A DNA stretch of 64,000 nt from positions 5,967 to 69,966 of the forward strand of contig DYKD01000004.1 of NCBI GenBank assembly GCA_020722765.1. Reading direction: 5' to 3'. A program made the translations under genes and the position numbers. Positions 48,210-58,144 of this stretch are shown here, piece after piece (the stretch's first letter is position 1; every line of letters begins with the position of its first letter). This stretch comes from Brevinema andersonii (GTDB taxonomy: Bacteria; Spirochaetota; DYKD01). Under the pieces are notes generated by a model that saw only the letters and a program-made list of their open reading frames with translations, did no database searches and was not told the DNA's origin.

Positions 48210-50030
48210 TTATCCTCCGATATATGATTCACCGTGCTTAGAAAAAACGTTAATAACTTTTTCGACTGGCCCCCGGAAATATGGAAATTGAGTTATTACA
48301 AAAATAGAAGCGTCACGTATCTCCTGCATCTCTCTCAAAACCTGCATCCGCCCTGCGTTGTCAAGGCCGTCAAAGACCTCATCGAGCACTAGAAGATTCG
48401 TTTGCCACCCTGATACAGCTTCAAGCGTCGCTCGAAGCCCGAAACAAATCGACAAACATAACCTACGCGTTTGCCCAGAACTCAATGTTGTTAAGTTTAC
48501 GTCTTTGCCGTTATAAGATAGACGAGCGCTGATTCTCGAGGCATCTTTAGGTGGAAATTCAAACACAACACTGACACCCTCGTGCCATAATCGATGAAGC
48601 CACTTGTTAGTATTTACAGTCAATAAATCTAGTGTTTGAGTCAATGCATACGCGATTACTCCTCTCGGGCCAAAACCATCTAGCCAATATTTTAAGGAGT
48701 CCAAATAACTTTGCGTTGTTTGCAAAAAGTACTGAGATTCCATCAATTTCAGGTTTAGGTCGCGTGTTGTTGCGTCGATTTGGTCACACGTCGCATGCAG
48801 TTTACTGGTTGTAGAGTGCAAGCTACGCAACTCTTGGTTGATAGCTGCGCTTCTCTTGACGAGGTACTCTCTCTTTTGCTCCAATTCGTGAATGTTAGAT
48901 ACAACCCGATTTTGTTTCTCGATTAACTCTTGTAACCCTGCATTGGCTCTTTCGAACGCTTCTCCAACATCTTTAAGGTCGTCAAGTTGCTTTTTATATT
49001 CCTTTTTATAATCCACAACACATTCTGCGGCCTCATTCATCTTTTTCGAATGCATTTCTGGGGGAACGGGTTGTTCACATTCAGGACACACAGAGGGGAA
49101 ATTCTTCCATTTTTCGTAGTTTTTTGTTGCTAACTCCAAATTAGCGCGCAACTCAAAGACCTTGCTTTGTGCCTCGTCCTTTTTAGCCCGTGCATTTTTG
49201 CAGAGATCGTGTGCGTCTTCAATACTTGCTGCGATGTTTTGTACGAGATCCCTCCGACTCAACAAATCATGATCGATTTCTTCAATCTCGTTGTAATTGT
49301 TTTGCAAATCACTTTCAAGAACATTGACCCTATCTGTTATAGTTTGTAGTTGCTCCTTAATACTTTCAGTTGATGGTAACGTTTGTAAGGTTTGTTGGTA
49401 AGAAGCTTCATCCCTGACCAGCTGGTCTTTAAAACCACTAAAAGTCGAAAAGACGTCCTTCACTCGTTCACGCGCAACCCCAAACTGCTTCAACTGAGGC
49501 AGAACGTCGATTAAAATTTGTTTTCTCTTGGAGTCAGTTTCAAATGAAAATGAATTTTTCATGGAGGTTTCGGTAATAAACACAAGTTGCGAAAACAAGT
49601 CGAACGAAATCCCCAAGCTCCCTTCAATCAAACGTTGTGTCAATGAGTTGCTTGAGAGAGTCTTTTCCTCGCCTCCTCGAAAAAATCGCACTTTATTTTT
49701 AAAGTCGGAATGTTGCCGATATCTTAAAACACTGTAACTTTCTTCACCGATTGTATAACAAACTTCGACGCTACAATCCTCCTTGCGCGACCAGCAAACA
49801 ACATCATCTCCTGATACATCGCGTCCGCTAAGGTGAGGAAATTTTCCAAATAATGCCCACGCAATAGCTAAAAAAAGCGAAGACTTGCCCGCACCGTTTG
49901 ACTCGATCGAGTCAAGGTCTCCCTCAAGCTTGCCTTGTACCAAACACACGCCGCCTTCATCAAGGCGAATTGTAAAGTCTTCAAATGAACGAAAATTTCG
50001 CGCGTGAACCTGATTGAAAATAACCCTCAT
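48210..50030 (-). CDS. SbcC/Rad50-like (gp46-like) ATPase
   Basis: '[20 protein letters not shown]', zinc hook 'CPECEQPV', '[13 protein letters not shown]', '[12 protein letters not shown]'. Confidence 0.92.
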   Translation of the reverse strand: MRVIFNQVHARNFRSFEDFTIRLDEGGVCLVQGKLEGDLDSIESNGAGKSSLFLAIAWALFGKFPHLSGRDVSGDDVVCWSRKEDCSVEVCYTIGEESYSVLRYRQHSDFKNKVRFFRGGEEKTLSSNSLTQRLIEGSLGISFDLFSQLVFITETSMKNSFSFETDSKRKQILIDVLPQLKQFGVARERVKDVFSTFSGFKDQLVRDEASYQQTLQTLPSTESIKEQLQTITDRVNVLESDLQNNYNEIEEIDHDLLSRRDLVQNIAASIEDAHDLCKNARAKKDEAQSKVFELRANLELATKNYEKWKNFPSVCPECEQPVPPEMHSKKMNEAAECVVDYKKEYKKQLDDLKDVGEAFERANAGLQELIEKQNRVVSNIHELEQKREYLVKRSAAINQELRSLHSTTSKLHATCDQIDATTRDLNLKLMESQYFLQTTQSYLDSLKYWLDGFGPRGVIAYALTQTLDLLTVNTNKWLHRLWHEGVSVVFEFPPKDASRISARLSYNGKDVNLTTLSSGQTRRLCLSICFGLRATLEAVSGWQTNLLVLDEVFDGLDNAGRMQVLREMQEIRDASIFVITQFPYFRGPVEKVINVFSKHGESYIGG

Positions 50031-50986
50031 TCACTGTCCTCGAGGAAGCTTGATCCCAACGCTTCAATGTCAGGATCTAACTTTTGTTGTCGTGCGAATT
50101 GGGTAATTAATTCGTCGATGTTACTTTCACATGCAACGTGAGGAGCATTCCCTTCATGCGCCACATGTTTAAAAACCCAAGAAGACGCACCTTTCTCTTG
50201 TAAAACTTTGACTATTAATTCTAGATTGTCTCCAGAAGACAAGGCTATTTTGACGTTTTTATCTTTTAAGTCCTTGCCTTTAATATCCTCAAAAGTTCCT
50301 TCAACAAAACGCTCCGCAATTGGAGATAACATCATTTTTAACTCGCTACCACCTTCCCACAACCACATGAACTTTTCTTGCCCAGCTTCTGCAAACGAGT
50401 GCTGCCACGGTGATCCAACATTTATAACGGTTGTCTCCCTCCACGTCAAAATCTGGGGTTTATGTAGGTGTCCGTTAAACACGAGACGAAATCTTTCAAG
50501 GTGCTCGAACTTAATGGAGGATTTAGCTGGTACATGCTCGTTCAGGCGTAAAGAGTGTATCATTTGATGCATGAATAATGCTTCGCCCTTAAATTCAGGA
50601 GTCTCTGTTATTTCCAGAAAAATCCTTTCGGGAAGTGATGGCATAAACCACATATTGTTGAAAGTTTGAGGCGTCTCGATAATAAGGTCAGCGTAATTCC
50701 TAAACGCTCGAATGGTCGATATGGGTTTTTCGAAAAACACCTGATCATGATTGCCTGACAACAAAATGGTCTTAAAATTTATTGGATGATCAAAAAAGTC
50801 AAGGACTTCCAATAAACATTCCCACTTCACAGAATCAGGAGAGTCAAAAATATCGCCGATTACTACCAACGTGCCTCCTTTTAGGAAGTCCGTAACAAAA
50901 CCGGCCCATTCACGAAACGTTTCCAAATTACGTGGTGTGACGTGTAAGTCACCCGTAATTAAAAATGGGAAAGCAAACAAAATCAC
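50027..50986 (-). CDS. SbcD/Mre11-like (gp47-like) nuclease
   Basis: 'ITGDLHVTPRN', 'VVIGDIFDSPDSVK', 'LSGNHDQVF', 'VFNGHLHKPQ'. Confidence 0.92.
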   Translation of the reverse strand: MILFAFPFLITGDLHVTPRNLETFREWAGFVTDFLKGGTLVVIGDIFDSPDSVKWECLLEVLDFFDHPINFKTILLSGNHDQVFFEKPISTIRAFRNYADLIIETPQTFNNMWFMPSLPERIFLEITETPEFKGEALFMHQMIHSLRLNEHVPAKSSIKFEHLERFRLVFNGHLHKPQILTWRETTVINVGSPWQHSFAEAGQEKFMWLWEGGSELKMMLSPIAERFVEGTFEDIKGKDLKDKNVKIALSSGDNLELIVKVLQEKGASSWVFKHVAHEGNAPHVACESNIDELITQFARQQKLDPDIEALGSSFLEDSE

Positions 50987-51004
50987 TCCTTAAAAACATT
51001 AAAC

Positions 51005-51034
51005 AAAACAAGGAGAAGGTCTTCTCCTTGTTTT
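51005..51034. terminator. Hairpin terminator between lipoprotein and SbcD-like genes
   Basis: AAAACAAGGAGAAG-gt-CTTCTCCTTGTTTT inverted repeat, T-rich flanks on both strands. Confidence 0.75.
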
Positions 51035-51067
51035 TGTTCTTTGATAGGTTACATATAGACGTACACC

Positions 51068-51433
51068 TTACTTGCGTCTATACCCTCTCCTCATAGCCTG
51101 TTTAACTAAAGTGTCGGTCTTAGGCTCAATTGTCTGTGTTACAGTTGTAGACAGCTGGCGCACTTGTGCCTCATCTGGACAAGCTCGTGCCGCTAGAGCA
51201 AGACCAAAACTCAATGACACGTTAACAACGTTCAGCATCGCGATGACTTCTTCATCACTAAACCCGCTATTAACCATGTCATTCAGTTCTGATGCTCTTG
51301 CTTGCAACGCAACGATAGAACTGTTCAACAAGTCCGAAACAACGCCAGGGTTCTTACAATACACACTACACCCCACTAGCCCGGCTAAAGATAGGGACAG
51401 CACCAGCAACCCAACAACAATTTTTTTGAACAT
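51068..51433 (-). CDS. Small lipoprotein
   Basis: Signal peptide with lipobox 'LAGLVGCS'. Confidence 0.65.
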   Translation of the reverse strand: MFKKIVVGLLVLSLSLAGLVGCSVYCKNPGVVSDLLNSSIVALQARASELNDMVNSGFSDEEVIAMLNVVNVSLSFGLALAARACPDEAQVRQLSTTVTQTIEPKTDTLVKQAMRRGYRRK

Positions 51434-51463
51434 ATACTGTTCCTCCTTGTTTTTTATAATTGC

Positions 51464-53194
51464 TTAAACGCTTGACGCTTCAACCGCCTCTAAGCAAGCT
51501 TGTACTGCGTTAGTGATGTCATTCTTGCTCGGTGCGATTAAATCAGTCATATGTGGGCTAAAATCACCAAACTTGGGCGGTAGTTGCCACGGATGGCAAA
51601 CTAAAGTCGGTTTCTGTAAATAAAGTGATAAACACGCGATGGATGAATGGATGCAAACGACGAGTTTGCAATTCATCATCGCCTTGGCGACATCAAGGAA
51701 GGGGCGTCCTCTTAGATCGACACTGTTCGAGATATAAAACTCCCCAGGAAGTCCAACGGTGTAAATTTTTCTGCCGAACACTGACCAATCGACGTGCTTC
51801 ATCGAAGCAACTTTTTTCCAAATGTTTCTTGTCTCGGGGTGAACGACAAGAGCATTCTCGGGCGTGTCAATTAATTTAGAGCTATTCATCAAGAACAACA
51901 ACTCTTTAGGATACCTAAATCCATTCTCCCAAGTCAAGTCATAATCGCTGAATGAGAGGTCTGCTTCAATGGCGTTGAACTGGTCTAAATAATTATTGAA
52001 AAAAGCTTTGCGAGCGTTAAGATCCTGCGGTGTTGTTAGGTCCTTTTTTATAATTATTTCAAGCGGATAGAAGTGTGTTAAAAACTGTGCGACTGTCTCT
52101 GAAAACGTGCCTGTAATCCAATAAATTTTATTGACTCCCTCTTCCAGGATGAGTTTATTGAAAAAGGGGATCATGTGGAATGCGTCCCCATATAGTAAAC
52201 CACCAAGAATCACTTTCGCTGTCTTGCCTCTCGTAGAAACTGATTCCAAAGCGGGTTCTTTTTTATCCTCTTCTAGCTCAACAACATCATGCTGGACGAT
52301 GTCGGTGGGTGGAAAGTCTGCGTTTGTCGAGACTGTCTCAGGCTCTGGTCCCCAATTGAAATTGCGTCCCAAAAGCTTTGAAAGCTCGACGTTGTATGGA
52401 CGGAAAAAGTCGTACAGTCGTTTCTCGATATCAGGATTGATTGGTTGAGGGATATTCCATGTATTCTCATGTCCGAAAGTGTGGATCGCGTCCCACCAAT
52501 GCTCAATCGGAGAAAAATTATACCTTGACACATTGATAAAATCGCAGACTTGATCCAGCACCTTCTGTGGATCATCAAAGAAGTCCTCGCTCTTTATGAT
52601 GAGAAACTGTTCGAGCGGGAACCATTGTAACCAATGCTTAAGGTACACAACATACTTCCCACGCTCCAAGTATGAGTAAAGCTGGTAATTTCGACTTTTA
52701 GATGGTTGGTCAAATGATGCTGGGTCGAGTCTGCCCGACATTCTCTCGGGCTCAAGCTCGACAGCTTCTTCGAATGTGCTAACTGTCTCATCGCCACCTT
52801 TAACAACCATCCAAAAGTTTTCATAGGCGCGCTTCACAGGGTCACAAAACATCGCAATAAACTTTTGTTGCGGATTTATGTGCCAAATTCGTTCAGCCGC
52901 TTTTAAGTGACTGATATGATCTATGGACCCATCGATGTTGAAAGTGCCCTTAGGATGCTTATACGTGCCCCTTATTCTAGGAAGAGTTTCTTCTTCACTT
53001 TTCCAATGCCAAGAAAACAAGTGCGATTCCTTGATCAAATCGTGAGGATAAAAACTTGGATGCCTCCTCAAATTATAAAACAGTGAGGACGTGCCTGCAC
53101 GAGGAGAAGCGATCATGCACGCCTCAGGCAGAAAAATAGTATCTTCCTGCGGTTTGAAAAAATCAGCGTTTTTAGGTTTCATTTTCTTTGCCAT
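51464..53194 (-). CDS. Sulfotransferase fused to a glycosyltransferase-like C-terminal domain
   Basis: 'MIASPRAGTSSLFYNLRRHPSF' PAPS-binding-like loop, 'KFIAMFCDPVKRAYENF'; C-terminal 'GGLLYGDAFHMIPFFNKL..VVCIHSSIACLSLYLQKPTLVCHP' GT-B-like. Confidence 0.75.
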   Translation of the reverse strand: MAKKMKPKNADFFKPQEDTIFLPEACMIASPRAGTSSLFYNLRRHPSFYPHDLIKESHLFSWHWKSEEETLPRIRGTYKHPKGTFNIDGSIDHISHLKAAERIWHINPQQKFIAMFCDPVKRAYENFWMVVKGGDETVSTFEEAVELEPERMSGRLDPASFDQPSKSRNYQLYSYLERGKYVVYLKHWLQWFPLEQFLIIKSEDFFDDPQKVLDQVCDFINVSRYNFSPIEHWWDAIHTFGHENTWNIPQPINPDIEKRLYDFFRPYNVELSKLLGRNFNWGPEPETVSTNADFPPTDIVQHDVVELEEDKKEPALESVSTRGKTAKVILGGLLYGDAFHMIPFFNKLILEEGVNKIYWITGTFSETVAQFLTHFYPLEIIIKKDLTTPQDLNARKAFFNNYLDQFNAIEADLSFSDYDLTWENGFRYPKELLFLMNSSKLIDTPENALVVHPETRNIWKKVASMKHVDWSVFGRKIYTVGLPGEFYISNSVDLRGRPFLDVAKAMMNCKLVVCIHSSIACLSLYLQKPTLVCHPWQLPPKFGDFSPHMTDLIAPSKNDITNAVQACLEAVEASSV

Positions 53195-53197
53195 TAA

Positions 53198-54148
53198 TCA
53201 CAGCTCCCGAAGTCCGTATTTTTCCAAATTCTGAATCAGATCAATCCACCTACCCCTGAAATGGGCAAAGGTAGCGTTTTGTTCAATCCACTCTCTCGGA
53301 TTGAATCGATCTCGAGTTTCCCACACCTCTCTTATTGCTTCTACAAATTGATCCAAATCCGCATAATAAGGTACTACTCGACCAACAGTTTCACTACCAA
53401 CATCACTCTCAAAAAGTCCAACGTTAGTTACTACCATCGGTAGGTTACAACTCATCGCCTCAAGACACGCATATGCATTACCTTCAGAGCAGCTGATATG
53501 AATGAACATGTCGGCGCGCTGGAACTTGGCGGGTTCCTCACCTATTTCAGCATTTAAAAATTCAAACTGGAACTCGGGTAAACGCTTCGCAATCTCTCTT
53601 ACTTTGAAATCCCCTTTTCGCCACTCATTAGCAACATGTACTATGATTGGCTTTGCGTTATTGTTTTTCTTAGGGGTAAACACGTCGTGGTCGATCCCAT
53701 GAAGCAGAATCGGAGCGTCATCACGTCCATGATAATCCACTAATTCCCTCTTCGCTCCTGTTGAACAAGCAACAGGTAAAACGTTGGGTTTCCCTTTTAC
53801 AGCAGGACGTTTCTCTCTACCAGGAATTCCCCACATTCTAACTTGTGACTCTTCATAAGGAGGATCAGGATGGTCTCTCGGTTCAGGAATCCATTGCCAC
53901 CTCTGCCACACAGCAACCCAAGTACCATGACAAACTGATATAATGGGAGACCTATCAGGAATGTTAAGGCCGTGACCACCATCAACAATAAACAAAGTTT
54001 TAGGAAGATAAGCACCTCGATATTCATGATCAACCAACAATTGGGCACCCACCGCTCTCTCGAGGTACATTGAGTATTTCTCCACACCGCCCTTATAACC
54101 GTCCCTACGACGGTGAGCGCTGATATGAATAATTCTTTCTGGATTCAC
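53198..54148 (-). CDS. GT4-like glycosyltransferase
   Basis: 'IIVHVANEWRKGDFKVREIAKRL', 'ISCSEGNAYACLEAMSCNLPMVVTNVGLF'. Confidence 0.8.
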   Translation of the reverse strand: MNPERIIHISAHRRRDGYKGGVEKYSMYLERAVGAQLLVDHEYRGAYLPKTLFIVDGGHGLNIPDRSPIISVCHGTWVAVWQRWQWIPEPRDHPDPPYEESQVRMWGIPGREKRPAVKGKPNVLPVACSTGAKRELVDYHGRDDAPILLHGIDHDVFTPKKNNNAKPIIVHVANEWRKGDFKVREIAKRLPEFQFEFLNAEIGEEPAKFQRADMFIHISCSEGNAYACLEAMSCNLPMVVTNVGLFESDVGSETVGRVVPYYADLDQFVEAIREVWETRDRFNPREWIEQNATFAHFRGRWIDLIQNLEKYGLREL

Positions 54149-54175
54149 GCTAAACTCCGGATGCGACAGACTAGG

Positions 54176-54382
54176 TTAAGCCCTGTCGTCCTGCCATTCG
54201 ACAGCTTGAAATGCGCCGCATTCAACACAAACAAAACCACTCCTGGTGATGAAAAACTGAACACACCCGCAATTGCATTCCCACATCTCGATAAACTCGG
54301 CACCAAAATCAACAGGATTCAGGTTTGCTTTGCGTCGCTTTGAGAGATCGATGACTTTCCCGCCACCGTTTTGATTCTTCAT
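54176..54382 (-). CDS. Small zinc-ribbon protein
   Basis: 'CNCGCVQFFITRSGFVCVECG'. Confidence 0.5.
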   Translation of the reverse strand: MKNQNGGGKVIDLSKRRKANLNPVDFGAEFIEMWECNCGCVQFFITRSGFVCVECGAFQAVEWQDDRA

Positions 54383-54418
54383 AATAGTTGGCCTTTAGAC
54401 GTACTACGGAAAACGTAC

Positions 54419-55102
54419 TCAAGCTGCCATTCCTTCCAAATTCAGCTCATCAATTCTATCTCTATATTTTTCATAACAACGCCGTAAATTCCTATCATGT
54501 AGCTCCCAATCTATAGGACCCGTAGCGGCCGAATTGTGAACACAAAGCCCACCAAGAACCGCGAGGCGATACCCATGAGCTTTCATGTCCAAACTGAGCA
54601 TCAGCTCTTCATGCCATCGGAACCCGAACGCTTCGTCATAATACAATCCTATATTACGAAACGCTAGAAAAAATCCTGTAAGGTAATCAACATAACCTCC
54701 ACGGTTACAATGCACATGTGAATGTATATCCATCCACTGTTTGATAAGACCACCCTGTTGTCCGATCATTCCCACTTTAGGTTCAGCGTCGAAGAAATCT
54801 ATACACCTTTGATACCATCCAGGGAAGACGATCACATCATCATCAATCTGAAAAATAAATTCACTAGTAGCTCGCTTAAAAGCAACGTTTCGTGCAACAA
54901 CACCAATGTTTTTCTCCATATGAATTGGTGTTACATTGAATGGTTTTGTATCGAGCCATTCCTTTGTACCATCACTTGACGCATTATTGACTACCAGAAT
55001 GTCGCAAGAAGTTGGTAAACTTTTCGAAATAGCTTCTAAACACGCTCTTAGTCTGTTCAATCGATTGTACGTCAGTACAACTACCGTCGCGCGGTTGGAC
55101 AT
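54419..55102 (-). CDS. Family 2 glycosyltransferase
   Basis: 'VVVLTYNRLNRLRACLEAI', 'FIFQIDDDVIVFPGW'. Confidence 0.9.
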   Translation of the reverse strand: MSNRATVVVLTYNRLNRLRACLEAISKSLPTSCDILVVNNASSDGTKEWLDTKPFNVTPIHMEKNIGVVARNVAFKRATSEFIFQIDDDVIVFPGWYQRCIDFFDAEPKVGMIGQQGGLIKQWMDIHSHVHCNRGGYVDYLTGFFLAFRNIGLYYDEAFGFRWHEELMLSLDMKAHGYRLAVLGGLCVHNSAATGPIDWELHDRNLRRCYEKYRDRIDELNLEGMAA

Positions 55103-55799
55103 TGTCTTCTTCTCCTTGCTCGAGTTCTTTTACTTTCACAACCACAATTGAACCATATCTACCTTCAATCTCATAATAAAGATTATCCTTGCAAAAATCG
55201 TAAACGACCCGTATCGGTCCCTCAAACCTGATAGAGCCGCGGATTAAATCCATGCAATCATGAAACGCAATCCTTCCACCTGGAACTACTTTATCACACC
55301 AATTGAGATAGTCATTCCTACAAGCATCGTAAGCATGATCACCATCTATAAAAAGCAGCTCTACATCCAAATCGAACTCTTTAGCAGCCTCTTTTGAACT
55401 CATTTTACTGGGCTTCACGAAGTCGGAGACACCGCATGTTTGCAAATTGGAAACGAGTTTGTCAAATACATCTACTCCTTCCATAAATGCCCCGCCACTA
55501 TAATCATCAAAAGTGAAGACTGGTATTTTGGGCCCACTTATAGAACCTAGAGCAAGTGCAACTGTTGATTTTCCATAATATGACCCAATTTCAACGATTG
55601 CTCTATTTCCACTCCTACACAATGAAGCGAGATAGGCTAAGAAATTATCTTCATCATTAAATAAACAACCTTGAACGAGGGAAGTTGTTTCAACCACGTT
55701 CAAGGACTTTTCGTAATTTATTTTTGGAATGTGCTGACAGAAATCGCAGACAGCGGGGTCTATAATTGCGCAACTAGTTGTGCATTCAGGTACGGTCAT
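54984..55799 (-). CDS. Class I SAM methyltransferase
   Basis: 'AIVEIGSYYGKSTVALALG', 'LLFIDGDHAYDACRNDYLNW'. Confidence 0.75.
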   Translation of the reverse strand: MTVPECTTSCAIIDPAVCDFCQHIPKINYEKSLNVVETTSLVQGCLFNDEDNFLAYLASLCRSGNRAIVEIGSYYGKSTVALALGSISGPKIPVFTFDDYSGGAFMEGVDVFDKLVSNLQTCGVSDFVKPSKMSSKEAAKEFDLDVELLFIDGDHAYDACRNDYLNWCDKVVPGGRIAFHDCMDLIRGSIRFEGPIRVVYDFCKDNLYYEIEGRYGSIVVVKVKELEQGEEDNVQPRDGSCTDVQSIEQTKSVFRSYFEKFTNFLRHSGSQ

Positions 55800-55813
55800 T
55801 GCTTGCTCTCCTT

Positions 55814-56476
55814 CTACCTCACTTTCTTCAAATATCCATTTGGATTAAATGTGGCAAAAAACTTTTCACGCGAATGATCAATAACAAAATCAGGGTGCGA
55901 TTGAATCCACTCTTCGATTGCTTCAAATGGTCCAGGTCCATAATCGGGTTCTACAGGATGCCCATTGACATTAGAGTCTTCAACGATCAAGTAACTATTC
56001 ACCGTAACAATCGGACTCCATAAGTTCATCTCTTTCAGTACATGATCTTTCTTGTGATCTGTATCCAAATCAACTAATACCCTCAACTTCAATTGTGTGA
56101 CTTCCTGCTTGACACGTTCGACAATTGCAGGGTCGATGGACGATCCTTTAATATAGGTAATACGCGGATGTTTAGGCCTATTTGTGACTACATCGCTTGT
56201 AATATTGTAATCACTGTTAGTATCAATAGAGTAAACCTTCCCGTGTCCGAGTAGATCCAACATGTGTGCGAAGAACAAAGTACTGCCGCCATGAGCAGTG
56301 CCCGCCTCTACAATTAGGTCGGGTTTAATCTCAAAGATAATCTCTTGGAATATCCACATGTCTAATGGACACTTCCAAGTTTGATAGCCAAACCAAGAGG
56401 TACCCGATCTCTCACCCCAAGTTTGGTCCGCGCTATCATAAAACAGTTTAACAAACTCGGCCGCAACAGGATGCAT
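55814..56476 (-). CDS. CmcI-like (cephalosporin hydroxylase family) methyltransferase
   Basis: 'LIVEAGTAHGGSTLFFAHMLDLLG', 'VLVDLDTDHKKDHVLKEM', 'LIVEDSNVNGHPV'. Confidence 0.8.
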   Translation of the reverse strand: MHPVAAEFVKLFYDSADQTWGERSGTSWFGYQTWKCPLDMWIFQEIIFEIKPDLIVEAGTAHGGSTLFFAHMLDLLGHGKVYSIDTNSDYNITSDVVTNRPKHPRITYIKGSSIDPAIVERVKQEVTQLKLRVLVDLDTDHKKDHVLKEMNLWSPIVTVNSYLIVEDSNVNGHPVEPDYGPGPFEAIEEWIQSHPDFVIDHSREKFFATFNPNGYLKKVR

Positions 56477-56506
56477 CGTTTTTCCTCCTTCAGTGAATGC
56501 TCCCTC

Positions 56507-57373
56507 TTATCCCTCAAACTGGGATGTATCAATCCATTTTTGGCTTATCACCGTCCACCAATCTTCAGCTAAGCCCGTTAAAACATATTTGAATGGCAAC
56601 CATCCATAGCCCTTATCGCCCCATTTAGTGCCCCAAGAATTTCTAATAAGAAGCGCCCCAGTTTGTTTATTACCATCGCGTGTATTCACAATCTCTTTTG
56701 CCATATCATAACCAACAGCCATCACTGCATGTCCTCCGACAACATCTTCCTTTGGCGCGGGAAATGGTATTTCACCGTTCGCTTCAGCATCATCGAGGCA
56801 AGTATAACAAGTAAAACCGAAAATCGAAGGAAAGCCGGCTCTTAAATATGCAAGAACAAGATTAAGGGTCTTACTTGAATCTTGACCTGCGGGATCAAGG
56901 CGAAGATACCTTATCGTTTTAAAATTATCTGCAAACGCATAACAAAATGCTGGTGGCTCCTCGTCGAAATTCTGAGTATTATAAGGCCAGTATTCTTCGG
57001 GAGGAACTCCAAACATCACCATCGCACCCATCGTAGCCCTAAGTGAAGCGCCAGTATCACCGCTTAACTTAAGAAGCTTGCGAGTGACCTTATAAAGAAA
57101 TAGTCGAGACATATCGATGTGCTTTTGGGCGTTTGTTGCACGACGTTCATGAAACTCAACTATTCCAACACCCGCGTTGGCAGTACAAGAACCAATCTCT
57201 CCTTGGTCTTCGATGGGTGAGCACCATTTTCTCAAATCAACAGATTCTGGGACATGATGTGAAGACAATGAAATACCAGCTTTTTGTAAAAGGGGTTTTA
57301 CTTCAGGTGAATTGGAGGTGTAATCACGAATATCTTTGAAATCTGGAATCCAACCAAGGGAATACTTAAACAT
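56507..57373 (-). CDS. C1A papain-like cysteine protease
   Basis: 'IEDQGEIGSCTANAGVGIVE', 'GGHAVMAVGYD', 'LIRNSWGTKWGDKGYGWLP'. Confidence 0.9.
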   Translation of the reverse strand: MFKYSLGWIPDFKDIRDYTSNSPEVKPLLQKAGISLSSHHVPESVDLRKWCSPIEDQGEIGSCTANAGVGIVEFHERRATNAQKHIDMSRLFLYKVTRKLLKLSGDTGASLRATMGAMVMFGVPPEEYWPYNTQNFDEEPPAFCYAFADNFKTIRYLRLDPAGQDSSKTLNLVLAYLRAGFPSIFGFTCYTCLDDAEANGEIPFPAPKEDVVGGHAVMAVGYDMAKEIVNTRDGNKQTGALLIRNSWGTKWGDKGYGWLPFKYVLTGLAEDWWTVISQKWIDTSQFEG

Positions 57374-57396
57374 GAAGTGCTCCTTATTTGACGTAG

Positions 57397-57612
57397 TTAA
57401 TGCAAGATTAATGGACGTGAATCAAAAAATAGTGTGGGAATTGCGAAATACCTCCCGTTGAGAAACACAAACTGATCGCAATGTTCGAGCGGGTCATCTG
57501 CCTCTTCATACTTATCAAGTGTGATTGGAACCCCGCCTTTAAGCAAAACAAAATGTGTTGGTTTGTTTTTACAGTATCTTTCCCCCAATTTTTGCTCCTT
57601 CCAATAATTCAT
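57397..57612 (-). CDS. Hypothetical protein
   Basis: 71-aa co-directional ORF. Confidence 0.35.
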   Translation of the reverse strand: MNYWKEQKLGERYCKNKPTHFVLLKGGVPITLDKYEEADDPLEHCDQFVFLNGRYFAIPTLFFDSRPLILH

Positions 57613-58144
57613 CGAAAGTAAAAATTTTTGTTAAAGGTGCAGACAACGCGGCTTGTCCATTCGAGCGATCAACAAGAGCAAGGAATTGCACAATTGATAC
57701 GTGCGGATACTTTTCTTTAATAGCTCGTTCAGCAAACCTCATTGTCGAACCTGAAGTAATAACGTCATCAACAATAGCTACTTTACTACTTGGGCAGATT
57801 ATAGGTCCTTCAACGCTTCTAACCAATCCATACTTCTTGACAAACGGGCGTATAATCAAACCACCTAGTCCTTCTTTACAGCCTGCAGGACATGCCGCGA
57901 CCATACTTGAAACTACTATACAACCACTAGTTTCGACGCCAGCGATTACGTTAACCCCAGGAAATAACGCAGACAGCAATAAGAAGGATGCGTAGTGCGC
58001 GGTGCGCACATCAAGGAATACAGGGCGGCAATCAATGTAGTAATTCGATTCGACGCCCGAATGAAGTTCAAAGTTATCGAAGTAAATAAAATTTTGCAGC
58101 GTGGTCTTAATGAAGTCGCGTGTCATTACGAAATTCCTGCCCAC
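57569..58144 (-). CDS. Orotate phosphoribosyltransferase-like protein
   Basis: 'FELHSGVESNYYIDCRPVF', PRPP motif 'VAIVDDVITSGSTM'. Confidence 0.85.
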   Translation of the reverse strand: MGRNFVMTRDFIKTTLQNFIYFDNFELHSGVESNYYIDCRPVFLDVRTAHYASFLLLSALFPGVNVIAGVETSGCIVVSSMVAACPAGCKEGLGGLIIRPFVKKYGLVRSVEGPIICPSSKVAIVDDVITSGSTMRFAERAIKEKYPHVSIVQFLALVDRSNGQAALSAPLTKIFTFDELLEGAKIGGKIL

